From positions 1 to 32,500 of the forward strand of contig JAHBMJ010000993.1 in the NCBI GenBank assembly GCA_018398765.1: a stretch of DNA of 32,500 nucleotides. Reading direction: 5' to 3'. Positions 21,802 through 30,952 of this stretch are shown in pieces; position 1 is the first letter of the stretch, and each line of letters opens with the position of its first letter. The notes under the pieces were generated by a model, which saw only the letters and a list, made by a program, of their open reading frames with translations, was not told the origin of the DNA and made no database searches. The DNA comes from Chromera velia. Taxonomy: Eukaryota > Sar > Chromeraceae. The translations under genes were made by a program, and so were the position numbers.

Positions 21802-23138
21802 TGTTATCAACTCCAATTGTCGATTATACCACTGGCAGGCAACAAAAAGATCTGGAGCGCTGCCGATCCTACACCTGCCCTTCATAGAAAAAATACGGAA
21901 AAAAAAAAAAACATCTTAGGCCCCTGTTTCCGTTCAAACTTCTTAAATGTTGACAGACCATGACAGACAAACCCTGAGTCTGAATCTGAGATCATGTCTA
22001 GGCTAATAGGATAATATATTAATAAAACATAAGAAATACACACCATTTAATGTGACCATTATACAGAATTAAATTTGCTATACAAACATGTAATTTATAT
22101 ACTTAAGTCTTAAGATCAAACATTCATTAAGTACTTATCATACATAAAGCTAGTTTTTTTATGTGTTATCAGCTTTTTTTGTTTTTAAATGTATATACAA
22201 AATACATGCATGCTTAAAGTTTCTGATCTAATATATATAGACTCTAACAATACAATGATGCCAATGAATGCATCTAAATGTTTCTATAAAAAACGAGTAC
22301 ACGTGTGACCGGCGCTGACTGCACTGTGATGTACAAATTAGGTACGATTGGGTATTTCTAAATATAAGTTTAAATATATGTTTCTACTAGTTTTTTACAT
22401 TTAGCTAAAGTCTAAAAATCTATAACCATCCAGGTAGATAGCCATAAATCATGATATGTTACTATGACAGTGTCTAATGGCTTGTTTTGGTGGTAGACTA
22501 CTGCTTTCAGTGCTTTGTAAGTACATGTAAAAGCACCAAAAGCATTAGTCCACTGCTTATTCCTAACGCATCATATTTAATCTTTGTTAATCCCATGAAT
22601 CCCATCGGATCTAGCATCGCATCGCAAAACAAGGATCAGAAGGTCCATACAGTAGAATAAACTTGCAAATTATAGCCTAGATTATGGTATAAATTAATAC
22701 CAGGGTGAATAGTTCGAGATTTAATAAGCATGGTTGGTTCGGGCACTTCTGAGAACTTGGGAAAGGCACAAAAATTAACGGGGATACACAAAATCAAAGG
22801 CACATGCACGGCTAGGTATACGGCCAGCGACGTTACGCCGTCGTCGCCATGCTGCTAAGAAAAAAAAGAAAACCACTGAGGGACCGGCAACTCAAACGTT
22901 TAACACATTGAATCTCTTTTTCGAACCAAACCTGAGGCTAAACCTGGTCTTTTCCTAGGTCTCGTCTCTAGAGCTGTTCTCCAAGTCTGTACTCTGTTGG
23001 TGAGAAACCGTCCCCCCCCCCCCCCTTTCTGTCCCTACTGGAGCCCTACAGCCACTGCTATGGAAGTGGCATATTATCCTGCACGACTCGAGGGAGGCAG
23101 CAACTCTTCCAACATTCCATACAGCAGCGAAAACAGCA
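21802..23138. other. AT-rich convergent intergenic region
   Basis: Genes on both sides point into this stretch: the secreted-protein gene from the left and the membrane/tRNA-binding locus from the right. It is AT-rich up to about 22750 with A-runs near 21895-21910, then of mixed composition, with a run of about 14 C near 23010-23025. No coding frame is supported. Confidence 0.6.
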
Positions 23139-23150
23139 GTGGTTCATCAT

Positions 23151-23156
23151 TTTATT
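23151..23156 (-). terminator. Candidate polyadenylation signal AATAAA for the 23265-24830 locus
   Basis: On the minus strand AATAAA lies about 110 bases beyond the TAG at 23265-23267 that closes the tRNA-binding-domain frame. Position and orientation suit the 3' end of that transcript. A six-base motif alone is weak evidence. Confidence 0.35.
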
Positions 23157-23264
23157 GAATCCGTCACCGAGTCTAATGCAGAATCGAACATCTCCTGGGT
23201 CAGACATCTCCACAACGCCTCCCATCCGCGCCACGCAGACCCGAAACCGTGTCTCTTCTGCACT

Positions 23265-23929
23265 CTATCCACAGACGTTGCCCAACTCCTCTACCTGTCT
23301 CTCTCTTTCATGGGCATATTCGTCATTCCGTTCCGGCCTTGCAAGAGAGATCCCCCACTGGCATCCTGTGACTGCCGAGGTACGTGTCTGCAGAGGGCTC
23401 ATCTCTGCTTCCTGTCCATGTGCTAACATGGCCTCACCGCCCCTTCCCTGTACACGCAAAGTCAGGAAGGAGCACCAGTACTTCTGTTCGGGGTAGAACA
23501 GCTTCGAAATCTTCTAGTGACGCCCATGAGTCGCCGCATGGGAGACGAATATTCGAGAACCTACTGCAAGCTGCGACGAGATCGGCATGGGCTGCAATAA
23601 ACGACCAGGTTCGTTTAGCTTTCCCTGCAACAGTATAGGGACGTCTTTGCTCCACCCTCCACGCAAAAGCGTTGCATCCACGTTCGACGAGAGGCCTGGT
23701 GTCTTCAGACGCTTGACGCTACACAAGACCGCAACTCTTCTGCCAATCAGATCTCCTTCTACGACCTGAACCTCTCTGGACATCGCTGCTGTCCAGCGCC
23801 TTTGTATGCCGATGTTCACTTTCATCCACACGATATTCGGACACTTTCGGTCAGGTGTGAGAGCCTCGATTTCTCCCACTCTCAGATCAACGCAACTGTC
23901 GAACAGAGTCAGCACGGAATCGTGTGTGA
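23265..23929 (-). CDS. EMAP-II/Trbp111-type tRNA-binding domain, with in-frame TAG
   Basis: The minus-strand frame from 23929 contains VDLRVGEIEALTPD, then GRRVAVLCSVKRLKTPGL and VGSRIF. These align in order with the EMAP-II/Arc1p tRNA-binding OB fold (LDLRIG.., ..LLCNLKPAKMRG.., ..GDRI.F). A TAG occurs at 23514-23516, but the same frame continues as KISKLFYPEQKYW and RVQGRGGEAMLA, resembling the family's usual C-terminal KKKIW..F.VKGKG. The next TAG is at 23265-23267. The first TAG may be removed by a small intron (a GTAGGT donor 51 bases upstream would keep frame, with TAG as acceptor) or read through. The domain may be the tail of the membrane protein on its 5' side: an acceptor ending at 23930 is in the correct phase for the donor at 24070. 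It could also be a separate gene or a decayed copy. Confidence 0.5.
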
Positions 23930-24830
23930 CTGTCTTTCATAATGTTTTGTATCTTTTCACGTGCTGGGTTAGACAGTGGTTGTTCCTGACCTCTTCCACC
24001 GTAGAGAGAAGCTTGATAGGGATACCAAGTAGCTATCGAGGGATTTGGATGAGGCAGTAAAGAGTGATACCTGCGTCGTATGACCTCTGCTGTGCACCTC
24101 CAGTGTGCCAATAGAAGGCTGCTGCAGCAAGCAACATGGAATAGAAAAACGCGAGAGCAACAAGAGGGAGGAGGTCTTTCCAGAAGGGACCAGGCTGAGC
24201 AGGCATCTGAGCCAATGTGAGCCGTCCCTCCGTATACTTCAGAAATTCAAAACAGTAGCCGAATAATGCTGAAGTCCTGGTCATAGGAAGGTAGTAGTAT
24301 ACTGCAGCGACAGTTTCAAAAGCTTTGGTGCGGAAGGGAAAGTCTTCGTGGGTCACAAGCAGGAGCAGTGGCAGCATGCTGATCACGCCCTAGAGGAACA
24401 AGTGGCAGAAGAAGAGTCTGATTCTCCCTCCTACTGCCGTGGGTAGCTTGCCCTTCGAGGGGGCATGGTCTGTGTCGCTGCATATCGATGGTGAATTCGC
24501 CAGCAGGCTGCAGGCTGCAAGCACCAGAAAGGCAATTTGGGCAACGACCGAGTAGCTAGAGAAGTGGATGAATCCGAAGACCTTCACTACTTCAATCAGA
24601 GTGCAGAGGCCAATGGTAACAATCGGTTTGACACTATTTTTTACGAAGCCTAACACCAAGTACTCAGCTATCAGGTCCGCGACTGTTCTGCAGAGACTGA
24701 TAACTAGAAAGAGGTAAAAAGGCTCATATATGTCTTCGCCGAGCGTATAGACAGACAGAACATCGCCCGTCAGGGCACACGCCTCAACAACAAGAAATAG
24801 AAACCAGGAGACGGCAATCTCACAACTCAT
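23887..24830 (-). CDS. Multi-spanning membrane protein, unknown family (3 exons)
   Basis: The model uses 24830-24435, 24389-24071 and 24032-23887, phases matching, for 286 residues and TGA. Introns would be only 45 and 38 nt, both pyrimidine-rich before TAG acceptors. ATG is at 24828-24830. Hydrophobic helices are visible at about 5-30 (AVSWFLFLVVEACALTG), 38-62 (FYLFLVISLCRTVADLIAEY), 68-90, 93-112 and a last one (LLPLVALAFFYSMLLAAAAF). A short hydrophobic stretch, GVISMLPLLLLV, lies right after the first junction. If the 45-nt segment is not an intron, the in-frame TAG at 24390-24392 sits inside what would be a full-length helix. The tail YPYQASLYGGRGQEQPL is hydrophilic, probably cytosolic. 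An alternative acceptor would instead join exon 2 to the tRNA-binding domain downstream. The retroelement starts only about 95 bases upstream of the ATG. Confidence 0.55.
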
Positions 24831-24924
24831 TCCGTGTTCGTTCTTCTTCCAAATGACACTCAGAAAGTTTCAGAACCAGTCAGACTAGCTTACACTATAC
24901 AAACGCACGGTCTGTAAGGAAATG

Positions 24925-25007
24925 GGAGTTCGCACGAAGCACAGAGAGAAACATCCATCGGAGCGAGAACGCAGGTTCAGCTGGAACCAACGGCGTACGT
25001 GCCGCAC
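24925..25007 (+). repeat. Left direct repeat of the retroelement (A1)
   Basis: The segment beginning GGAGTTCGCACGAAGC is nearly identical to 32418-32500 at a constant offset of 7493. About ten mismatches or small gaps are visible, mostly in the last 20 bases. The core through CAGGTTCAGCTGGAACCAAC is identical. Confidence 0.9.
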
Positions 25008-25488
25008 GCGGGGCAGTGCCCGGGAGACGCGGAACGTTTGGCAAGGCCTTGCGTCATGCACGAAGGCAGAAACGAGAAGCGTCGGGCATGAGTGAAAAGA
25101 GCCAAGACGGAAGATGGCAAACCATTCATCTACGGGCGAGGAAGGCCTCAGGGCAGAAGGAAAACAGGCAGCAAAGCAGGAGACGGTCATACGAGACGGC
25201 AAGAAAGTGCACTGCAAAAAACCCTTTTTTATTTGTTACGAAAAACCGGAAAAATGCAGGGTAGTAGTAGCGATATTCGCGGGGGCTTTCGTCTTTGGGG
25301 ACTGAACCAACGTGGTTGCAGGGCCCCACAGTCAGAATTCTGTGCAATCAAGCCACGTGGTGCGCGTGACAGATCAGACCCAAGGTCAGCGCGCGGGGGC
25401 TGTGAGCAAGGCGCATAACCGTCGGTGCGTTCGGCGCGGCAGCGGAGGCAACTCAGGCAACGGGCTGCCGGAACTCATTGTGTTCATT

Positions 25489-27116
25489 ATGTCTGATGCC
25501 TTTAGGTTGGACACGACGTCTGAGCCTAAAAAAGCGAGACACAGAGACGCATTAAGTAGCGATGGAAGCTTAGGCAGAGAACGGGTTGCAAAGAGGCGCT
25601 GCGGGTGCAGCCGGCGGGGGTGAAGTCGCTCAGCCAGAGGTCGAAAGGGCCGAGACTGAGGGGGCGGCAGGCATCTCGGCCGAGGAAAGACAGAAGATCA
25701 AGGACGCAGCGGTACTGCTATTGGCCAACGCTCACGGTGAGTGCGTGGGGTGGCACAGTAAAAGCAAGGAAGACAGGAGAAAAGACCTTCGCGTTGGGGT
25801 ATAAACGCGAGACGGCTGTTGCCAGGTTACGGTGTTGCTAGAGAGGCCATGGAGTGTGTGGCAGCAATCGGTAGTAGGACACCGGTAGTGCGGTACAGGT
25901 GGAATGGTAAATGCCTCCTTATATCTGTGTGCAGCCATGGAGCTCCTCGATGAAGAAACGAGGAAGAAGATGGCAGAGAAGTGGGGTGACAAGAAGGAGG
26001 AAGAGAGGAGGAAGAAAAAGAATGAGAGAGAGCGTCTCCGCCGCGAGAATAAGAAGAGGCAGAAAGCGGAATTGGAGGCACAGATCGAGGCACTCCGAGC
26101 GGAGAGGCTCGACAACTTGGAAAGAGAGGCCGCGGGGGGGGCTTCGGCAGCGGCAAGGGCCCCCAAACGCGTGAGACCCATCACCATCAAGTCGGGTGAC
26201 GAGGGTGACAACGAGGCCAACATGGTCGACGCTCAAGAGGAAGCCGTCGCTGCGGCCCTCGCAGCAGGTCAGCGTGGCAAGAGAAAGGGAATGGAAGGGG
26301 CAGCGGGAGTGGGGGTTCCGGAGTGGGATGTGAACTGTTTCTTGCCTCCCGCGAAGGTAGGGAGAGACGGGACCTGCCTGATCCCCAAGGACAACGCCAC
26401 GGCAGGCGCGTTGGCCAGGGGCCCCAACCCTGACGGAGAATACAAGCTCAGAAGAAGATGGCCCTCTGAATTAGTAAAAAAAGTTCTGAAGGAGTGGGCG
26501 GTACAGATCGGCACAGCTGACCAGAGAGAGAGACAGTGTCATAAACTGAACGGAGAAGAGGGAGGCGGAGAGAGCCAGGAAGGTCGCGGAGGTAGCAGCA
26601 GTTTTCGATGGCTGTACCGATTTCCTTGACCTGCAGCAAGCTTCGCTCGAGGCCGTGGGGTATGTGCTAGATGCAAAGAAAGACAGGGCCCCGATCCCCC
26701 CCCACTCAACTGACCTCATCTTCCCTCTGCTGGCGTTGACCTTCAGAAGGCTGTCTCAGCTGAGAGAGAGGGACCATCTCACTGAGCGCAGAGTCCTCAC
26801 GCTCGAAGAGAAGATTCAGCGAATGGGTCATCCCGTGTCCCCTGAGCAGCAGAGGGCCTTTATAAAGGCAAAACAGACATAGCAGCAGCAACATCAGCAG
26901 CAGTAGCAGCACGGGAATGCAGGGGGTGTGGCAGTGGCCGCCTCGGGTGTGTACGGCATCTGTGCTGCAAAAAATAGATACGAGGTTCGCGTCCATGGAG
27001 CGACCCCCCAGAGTGTGACCTCCATGAAGCACTCCCTGGTGGAGTGCCCGAACCAGGGGCTACCGGATTGCCCCGGTTGGAAAATGATCGACAAACTCTA
27101 TAGGGCCACAAAATGA
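25489..27116 (+). pseudogene. Gag-like ORF1 of the retroelement, with probable intron, interrupted
   Basis: A first part opens at ATG 25489 (MSDAFRLDTTSEPKKAR). The frame changes by one base near 25590 and continues as GISAEERQKIKDAAVLLLAN up to a GTGAGTGCG donor at 25737. The acceptor TGTGTGCAG ends at 25934, and joining in phase gives ..LLANAH-A-MELLDEETRKK. The next section is a strongly charged coiled coil (KKEEERRKKKNERERLRREN..) followed by a Pro/Gly-rich region and ELVKKVLKEWAVQIG. A second one-base frame change occurs near 26560, after which ARKVAEVAAVFDG and LEEKIQRMGHPVSPEQQR continue the helical character. Two TAG codons (26880, 26904) lie inside a glutamine/histidine run, and the frame then stays open to TGA at 27114-27116. 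No zinc knuckle of standard spacing is seen. An unspliced alternative starts at ATG 25904. Confidence 0.55.
25737..25934 (+). other. Probable spliceosomal intron within the retroelement gag gene
   Basis: The 198-base segment begins GTGAGTGCG and ends TCTGTGTGCAG. Removing it fuses two open frames in phase and skips TAA at 25801-25803, which closes the upstream frame. The acceptor matches the TGCAG preference of host introns in the window. Confidence 0.5.
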
Positions 27117-28545
27117 AAAAAGAGGCCGAGGGCGTCAGAGGTAGAAAGCTGCAGGCACGAGAATGAGCAGAGCAGTCCGTCTGGCAAGGGAAAAGAAACA
27201 TCAGTGCTGAGAGGGGTGGGGGCATGCACCTGCCCCTTTGGATGCGTGGGGAGTTTCTAACTCGTGTGGGCATAGGGCTTGTTCTTGGCAATGCGCCTTT
27301 CCTGTGTGTCGTGCGAATTAGTGCAGGCAGTGTGAAAAGGGAGGAGCCTCACTCTCTCCCATCTCGATCGCTCGCTAGCGACGGTTCCTAAACTGAGGGG
27401 GCCTGATTGTAGGGCGAAGCTGAGCAAGGGGGGGAAGGGGAGGTTCGGAATCAGTGTCATCAGGAGCGTTGATTGCCAATGGACAAACGGTTGCAAATAG
27501 AGCGTGTATAGATGGAGTGACAGTGGTGGGGAGAGAGTCTGGATGCAGACTCCAATAGGGCAGAACCGCGGGAGATGCTCCTGCATGCAGCGCACGCGAT
27601 GCGGAAGCATGTGATGGGTCGTGTTAGGGCTAGGGGGGGGCACTCTTAGGCTCATATAGGGTTAAAAGTGCAAAAATGACATAAAAAATGAACCAAAAAA
27701 CATTTGGACGAGCTTTTCACACAAGCTGGAGGTCTGGCATGTTGAATTACTTCGAAATCAATCACTTTTACTGTATAGCTTATGTGGTTACATGAGGTTA
27801 CATCTCTTATTATATATGTCCCCTTGCAAGGTTACAGGTTACAAGGTTACAGGAGGTCTTGAGGTCCGTAACCGACCAAAAAGTCAACTTTCAAAAACTC
27901 TTCAAATCACTTCAAAAACACTTTAAAATGCATGTAGACGAAGGTTATATCACTTTTGAAGAGGGTCATTTTAGGTTACAGGTTACAAGGTTACAAGGGG
28001 TTTGGCTACAAAGTGAAAGGGACACATCGTTTTTCATCAGTTTCTCATGTAACCTCAATCAACAGAAGATGTTTTCAATATTTTTAGACGTAACCTGATG
28101 AGATTGATCGATTGGGACCACTTTTGAAGTAAGGGTAACATTACAGGGGGGTATACCCTTATGTATAGGGGGTGTTGAAACCTGTAACCCAATATAAGTT
28201 CCAGGCCCTAGTGTTAGGGCTGCATGATTCATAGTGAAGTGGAATGTGTGTTGAAACAGAAATTGGAGGAAGTAATATAGAGCGTGCAACTGTTAGAGCA
28301 TGACGCATGCCTTTAGAGAATGATGAACCGAATTGTGTGCAGACCATCGTTGGTAACTCAGTCGTTCAGGGGCAGAAGACTGGAGGTGGAGAAAAGTGAT
28401 AGATATAGGTTATAGGAAGAAGAATTAAATTAGTAAATTAATGACCATACAAAGGAGGGAAAAAGTTCACTAGTGCGGTCTAGTGTAGTGATAGCAAGTG
28501 TACGAATGAGCATACAGAAATCATGCTAGAACTAGATGTTAATGA
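27117..28545. other. Spacer between gag and pol of the retroelement, with a nested insertion
   Basis: No conserved coding frame is seen. Much of the stretch is the candidate nested element at 27632-28210. The remainder (27117-27620 and 28222-28545) is of mixed composition. The pol frame opens right after TAA TGA at 28540-28545. A CAGGTAAGAAG at 28568-28578 looks like a splice donor or an acceptor/donor overlap, so the pol mRNA might be spliced here. Confidence 0.45.
27632..28210. mobile_element. Candidate non-autonomous nested insertion with GGTTACA repeats
   Basis: The 579-base stretch is flanked by an 11-base direct repeat (GTGTTAGGGCT at 27621-27631 and 28211-28221) that could be a target-site duplication. 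Its ends are loosely inverted: CTCATATAGGGTTA near the left and, on the other strand, CTTATATTGGGTTA near the right (12 of 14 bases match), both preceded by TAGGG. Inside are eight exact GGTTACA copies (27786-27995) and, further right, two exact reverse copies (28048, 28183). It contains no protein-coding frame of note. The duplication may be chance. Confidence 0.35.
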
Positions 28546-30287
28546 GTTGCGTTCGATGGGCTGTGTGCAGGTAAGAAGCCACTCCCTCTGCTGAAGTCGA
28601 AATAGCCGTTGCCACTGGAGGAGTGGACATTGCCAAACGTGAAGGCGGAGCCGCCTGTAGGGTGGGAGACGCCGGATCGTTGGGCAAAAGGTTTGCAACT
28701 GAATTTTCAGAAAATGAGAGAGTTTGAGGTAGACGAAAGACTGGTGTGCCAGTTAGAGGAAGGTATAAGGCTGCCATTGGAATACTGGCCACCGAGATTT
28801 CAAATGGAGAATTAGTCGTCCCTTGTAGAATGGGAGGAAGAAGTAGGGAAAGAATTTGACAGGTTGGAAATGGAAGGGTTCATTGAGAGAGTTGAAAAAC
28901 AGCCATACATTGTATGACCGTTAGGCGCTGTTCCGAAGCCAGAGACGGGGAAGCCATGCATCATCATAGACATGATGGTGTCGGGAGTGAACAAAGCAAC
29001 AAAAGACACAGTCATGGGATTGCCAACGCTTCGGCATATGATGCGGCTCATGAAGCCAAGGGAGTATATAGCAAAGCTTGATTTGAAGGACGGGTACTTT
29101 CATATCCGTATTCACCCAGACCATGTCGATTTGTTGGGGTTTTTTAACCCAAGTACGAAGGCATTCTACAGGTATAGAGTAATGCCGTTTAGACTGAAGG
29201 TCGCGCCATTTGTATTTCAAGGGACGATGGAGCATATTCAGGAAGTGTTTTGGAAGAAGGGGTTGCACACAGCAAGAATTAAATCGTTGAATTATATCGA
29301 TGACTTCCTGATTATGGCAGAAACGGAGAGTGAAGCGTGGGAGGCGTTGAAACTCGTGTTGCAGATACTGAGTGACATGGGGTGGATAGTGAAGGAGTCA
29401 AAGACGGTAGAACCAACTCAGTCGTTAGAATTCATGGGGATTGGCATAAACACGAAGAGTTTAGGGCTGTATATCCCTCAGAAGAAGGTAGTTAAGGCGC
29501 TGAGCAGGATAGAGGGACTGAGAAAGGCGACAGAGGAAGGTGAGGCGACCATTGCACAAGGGTTGCAATTGTTAGGTTTGCTCAGTCACTTGAGGCTCAT
29601 GGTATGTCAGGTGGGCAGAAGTTGGCCCCATTTTGGAGAGTTCTAGCTCTAAGTAGTCATTTGAATTCAAGGATGACGTGGAAGAAAGGGGGGCTAGCGT
29701 TGTCAAAGGAAATGCTACACTTGTTGTAGTAGTGGGAAGAGACGTTGAACAAGAGACCAATCAGAAAGCTTTATGTCACACCGACGGGAGAGTTAGACAT
29801 GTAGGATGCAGACTGGCTGGCATCGTAGGAAGATATCCCAAGGGACGTTGCCGTGATCACAGGGGATGCAGCGGGTACAAGAGCAGGGGGATTTTAGGAG
29901 GAAAGCCCAGTATGGTGGTTATGGTTGGGGGTACAAGCAGTGTGTTCCTCGAACTGGTGGGAAGCGAAGACAGCGGCGCTGTGCCTAAGGAAATTTGTCA
30001 AGGAGGGCGCAGGCCGTCAGTCAGGGAGAGTTGTGATTCGGTCAGACAATTCAGTCATGGTAAGGATTATCAACAAGCATTACAGCACAGCCGCGGCGTT
30101 GGGTGAGGTAGTGGAAGAGATTCAAGTAGTAAAGAGGAAAGCAGGTGTCAAGATAGTTGCAGTACATATTCTAGGAGGAGAGAATTGTATCGCAGACCAG
30201 TTGTCAAGGATAGGGGGAGAAGCCCATCGGCAGGAGGTGCTGAAGGACGGGGTGATAGACAAGCAAGGGGAGCCTGGAAGAGAATGA
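28546..30287 (+). pseudogene. Pol of the retroelement: reverse transcriptase and RNase H, interrupted
   Basis: The RT section shows WEEEVGKEFDRLEMEGFIE, then PLGAVPKPETGKPCIIIDM, KLDLKDGYFHIRIHPDHVDL, YRYRVMPFRLKVAPFVFQ and the catalytic YIDDF (YIDD at 29293-29304). LEFMGIGINTKSLGLYIP matches the usual thumb boundary. Near 29610-29640 the frame changes by -1, and the new frame carries the RNase H domain: VAVITGDAAGTRAGGF, VVIRSDNSVMVRIINK and VHILGGENCIADQLSR, ending in TGA at 30285-30287. Internal TAG codons are at 28603, 28813, 29727, 29730, 29802, 29826 and 29895, with one TGA at 28915. No ATG is obvious at the start, so expression by splicing or frameshifting from gag is possible. The RNase H to HxxGxxNxxAD arrangement is typical of DIRS and Ty3-related pol. 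Confidence 0.8.
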
Positions 30288-30622
30288 CAGCGGTTGGATA
30301 TGCACAAGAAAGATCTGACGTGGTAGTGTGCGCACCAGTAGAGAATGAGTACCAACGTGCTGTACAGGCGGCAGAGCTGGCAGCGCCATGTCGACCGCAC
30401 AATATCATTCTGGTGGTGCCAAAGGCAGTAGGGGATCACTGGAGGAAGAGTGGGGTGAAGTGCAGAGTGATGGACAGGTTCGGCAGGGGGAGAGAGATTT
30501 TTGTTCCCCAACCGCCGCTGCAGACAGAGGTGCAACACAGTAGTGGTCGGTGGGTGTTCAGTCTTCCGAGAGGACGGCCGATTCTGGAGGAATGGAAGGC
30601 ACTGCTCATTGATAGACGATGA
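30185..30622 (+). CDS. Pol C-terminal type ORF, overlapping RNase H in another frame
   Basis: This frame overlaps the end of the RNase H frame by about 100 bases and ends in TGA. Its useful part starts around 30270: SDVVVCAPVENEYQRAVQAA, then HNIILVVPKAVGDHWRKSG, a Pro-rich REIFVPQPPLQTEV and RWVFSLPRGRPILEEWKALL. Pol proteins of DIRS-like elements often have a section after RNase H with a 'VVP.w...w' motif, and some carry a methyltransferase-like domain. The resemblance here is only suggestive. It may be the natural continuation of pol displaced by a one-base indel. Confidence 0.4.
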   Translation: MYRRPVVKDRGRSPSAGGAEGRGDRQARGAWKRMTAVGYAQERSDVVVCAPVENEYQRAVQAAELAAPCRPHNIILVVPKAVGDHWRKSGVKCRVMDRFGRGREIFVPQPPLQTEVQHSSGRWVFSLPRGRPILEEWKALLIDRR

Positions 30623-30913
30623 GAGTAAAGACGTGTTGATCGGTAATTTAGTGTACTGACTCCGGCAAACTGAATTATGCGTGGTGTGCAGTGTAGAAGT
30701 TGTGCATCTAATTCACTCAATGCACTAGTCACTGTATGTCAGATATTACAGTTGCTAGACGAGGTTAAGGATTGTAGGGATTAGAGTGGTGGTATACAGC
30801 CCAACAAAGAGGATGCGGTTGTATAGCAAGGGTGCCAGAGACTTAGGGCACGCGCGAGCACGCGTAGGGGGACGCGCCTCCGAAGAGTTAGCGTGTATTG
30901 CATGTCGAGATGA
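30623..30913. other. Spacer between pol and tyrosine recombinase
   Basis: About 290 bases with no supported gene. The right half is rich in CACGCG/ACGCGC words around 30848-30885. The recombinase frame is closed upstream by TGA at 30911-30913. Confidence 0.5.
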
Positions 30914-30952
30914 CTGTATGCATCGTGTTTGAATGCAGAGATCGCACGGTCG

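Noticed and set aside
27786-27995. CRISPR-like or telomere-like array of GGTTACA
   Set aside because: Spacing is irregular, units are only seven bases and the setting is eukaryotic; neither array type fits.
28915-28917. The TGA in the reverse transcriptase as evidence for UGA recoding
   Set aside because: It is a single case, and all three main frames of the element appear to end at TGA, so a point mutation is simpler.
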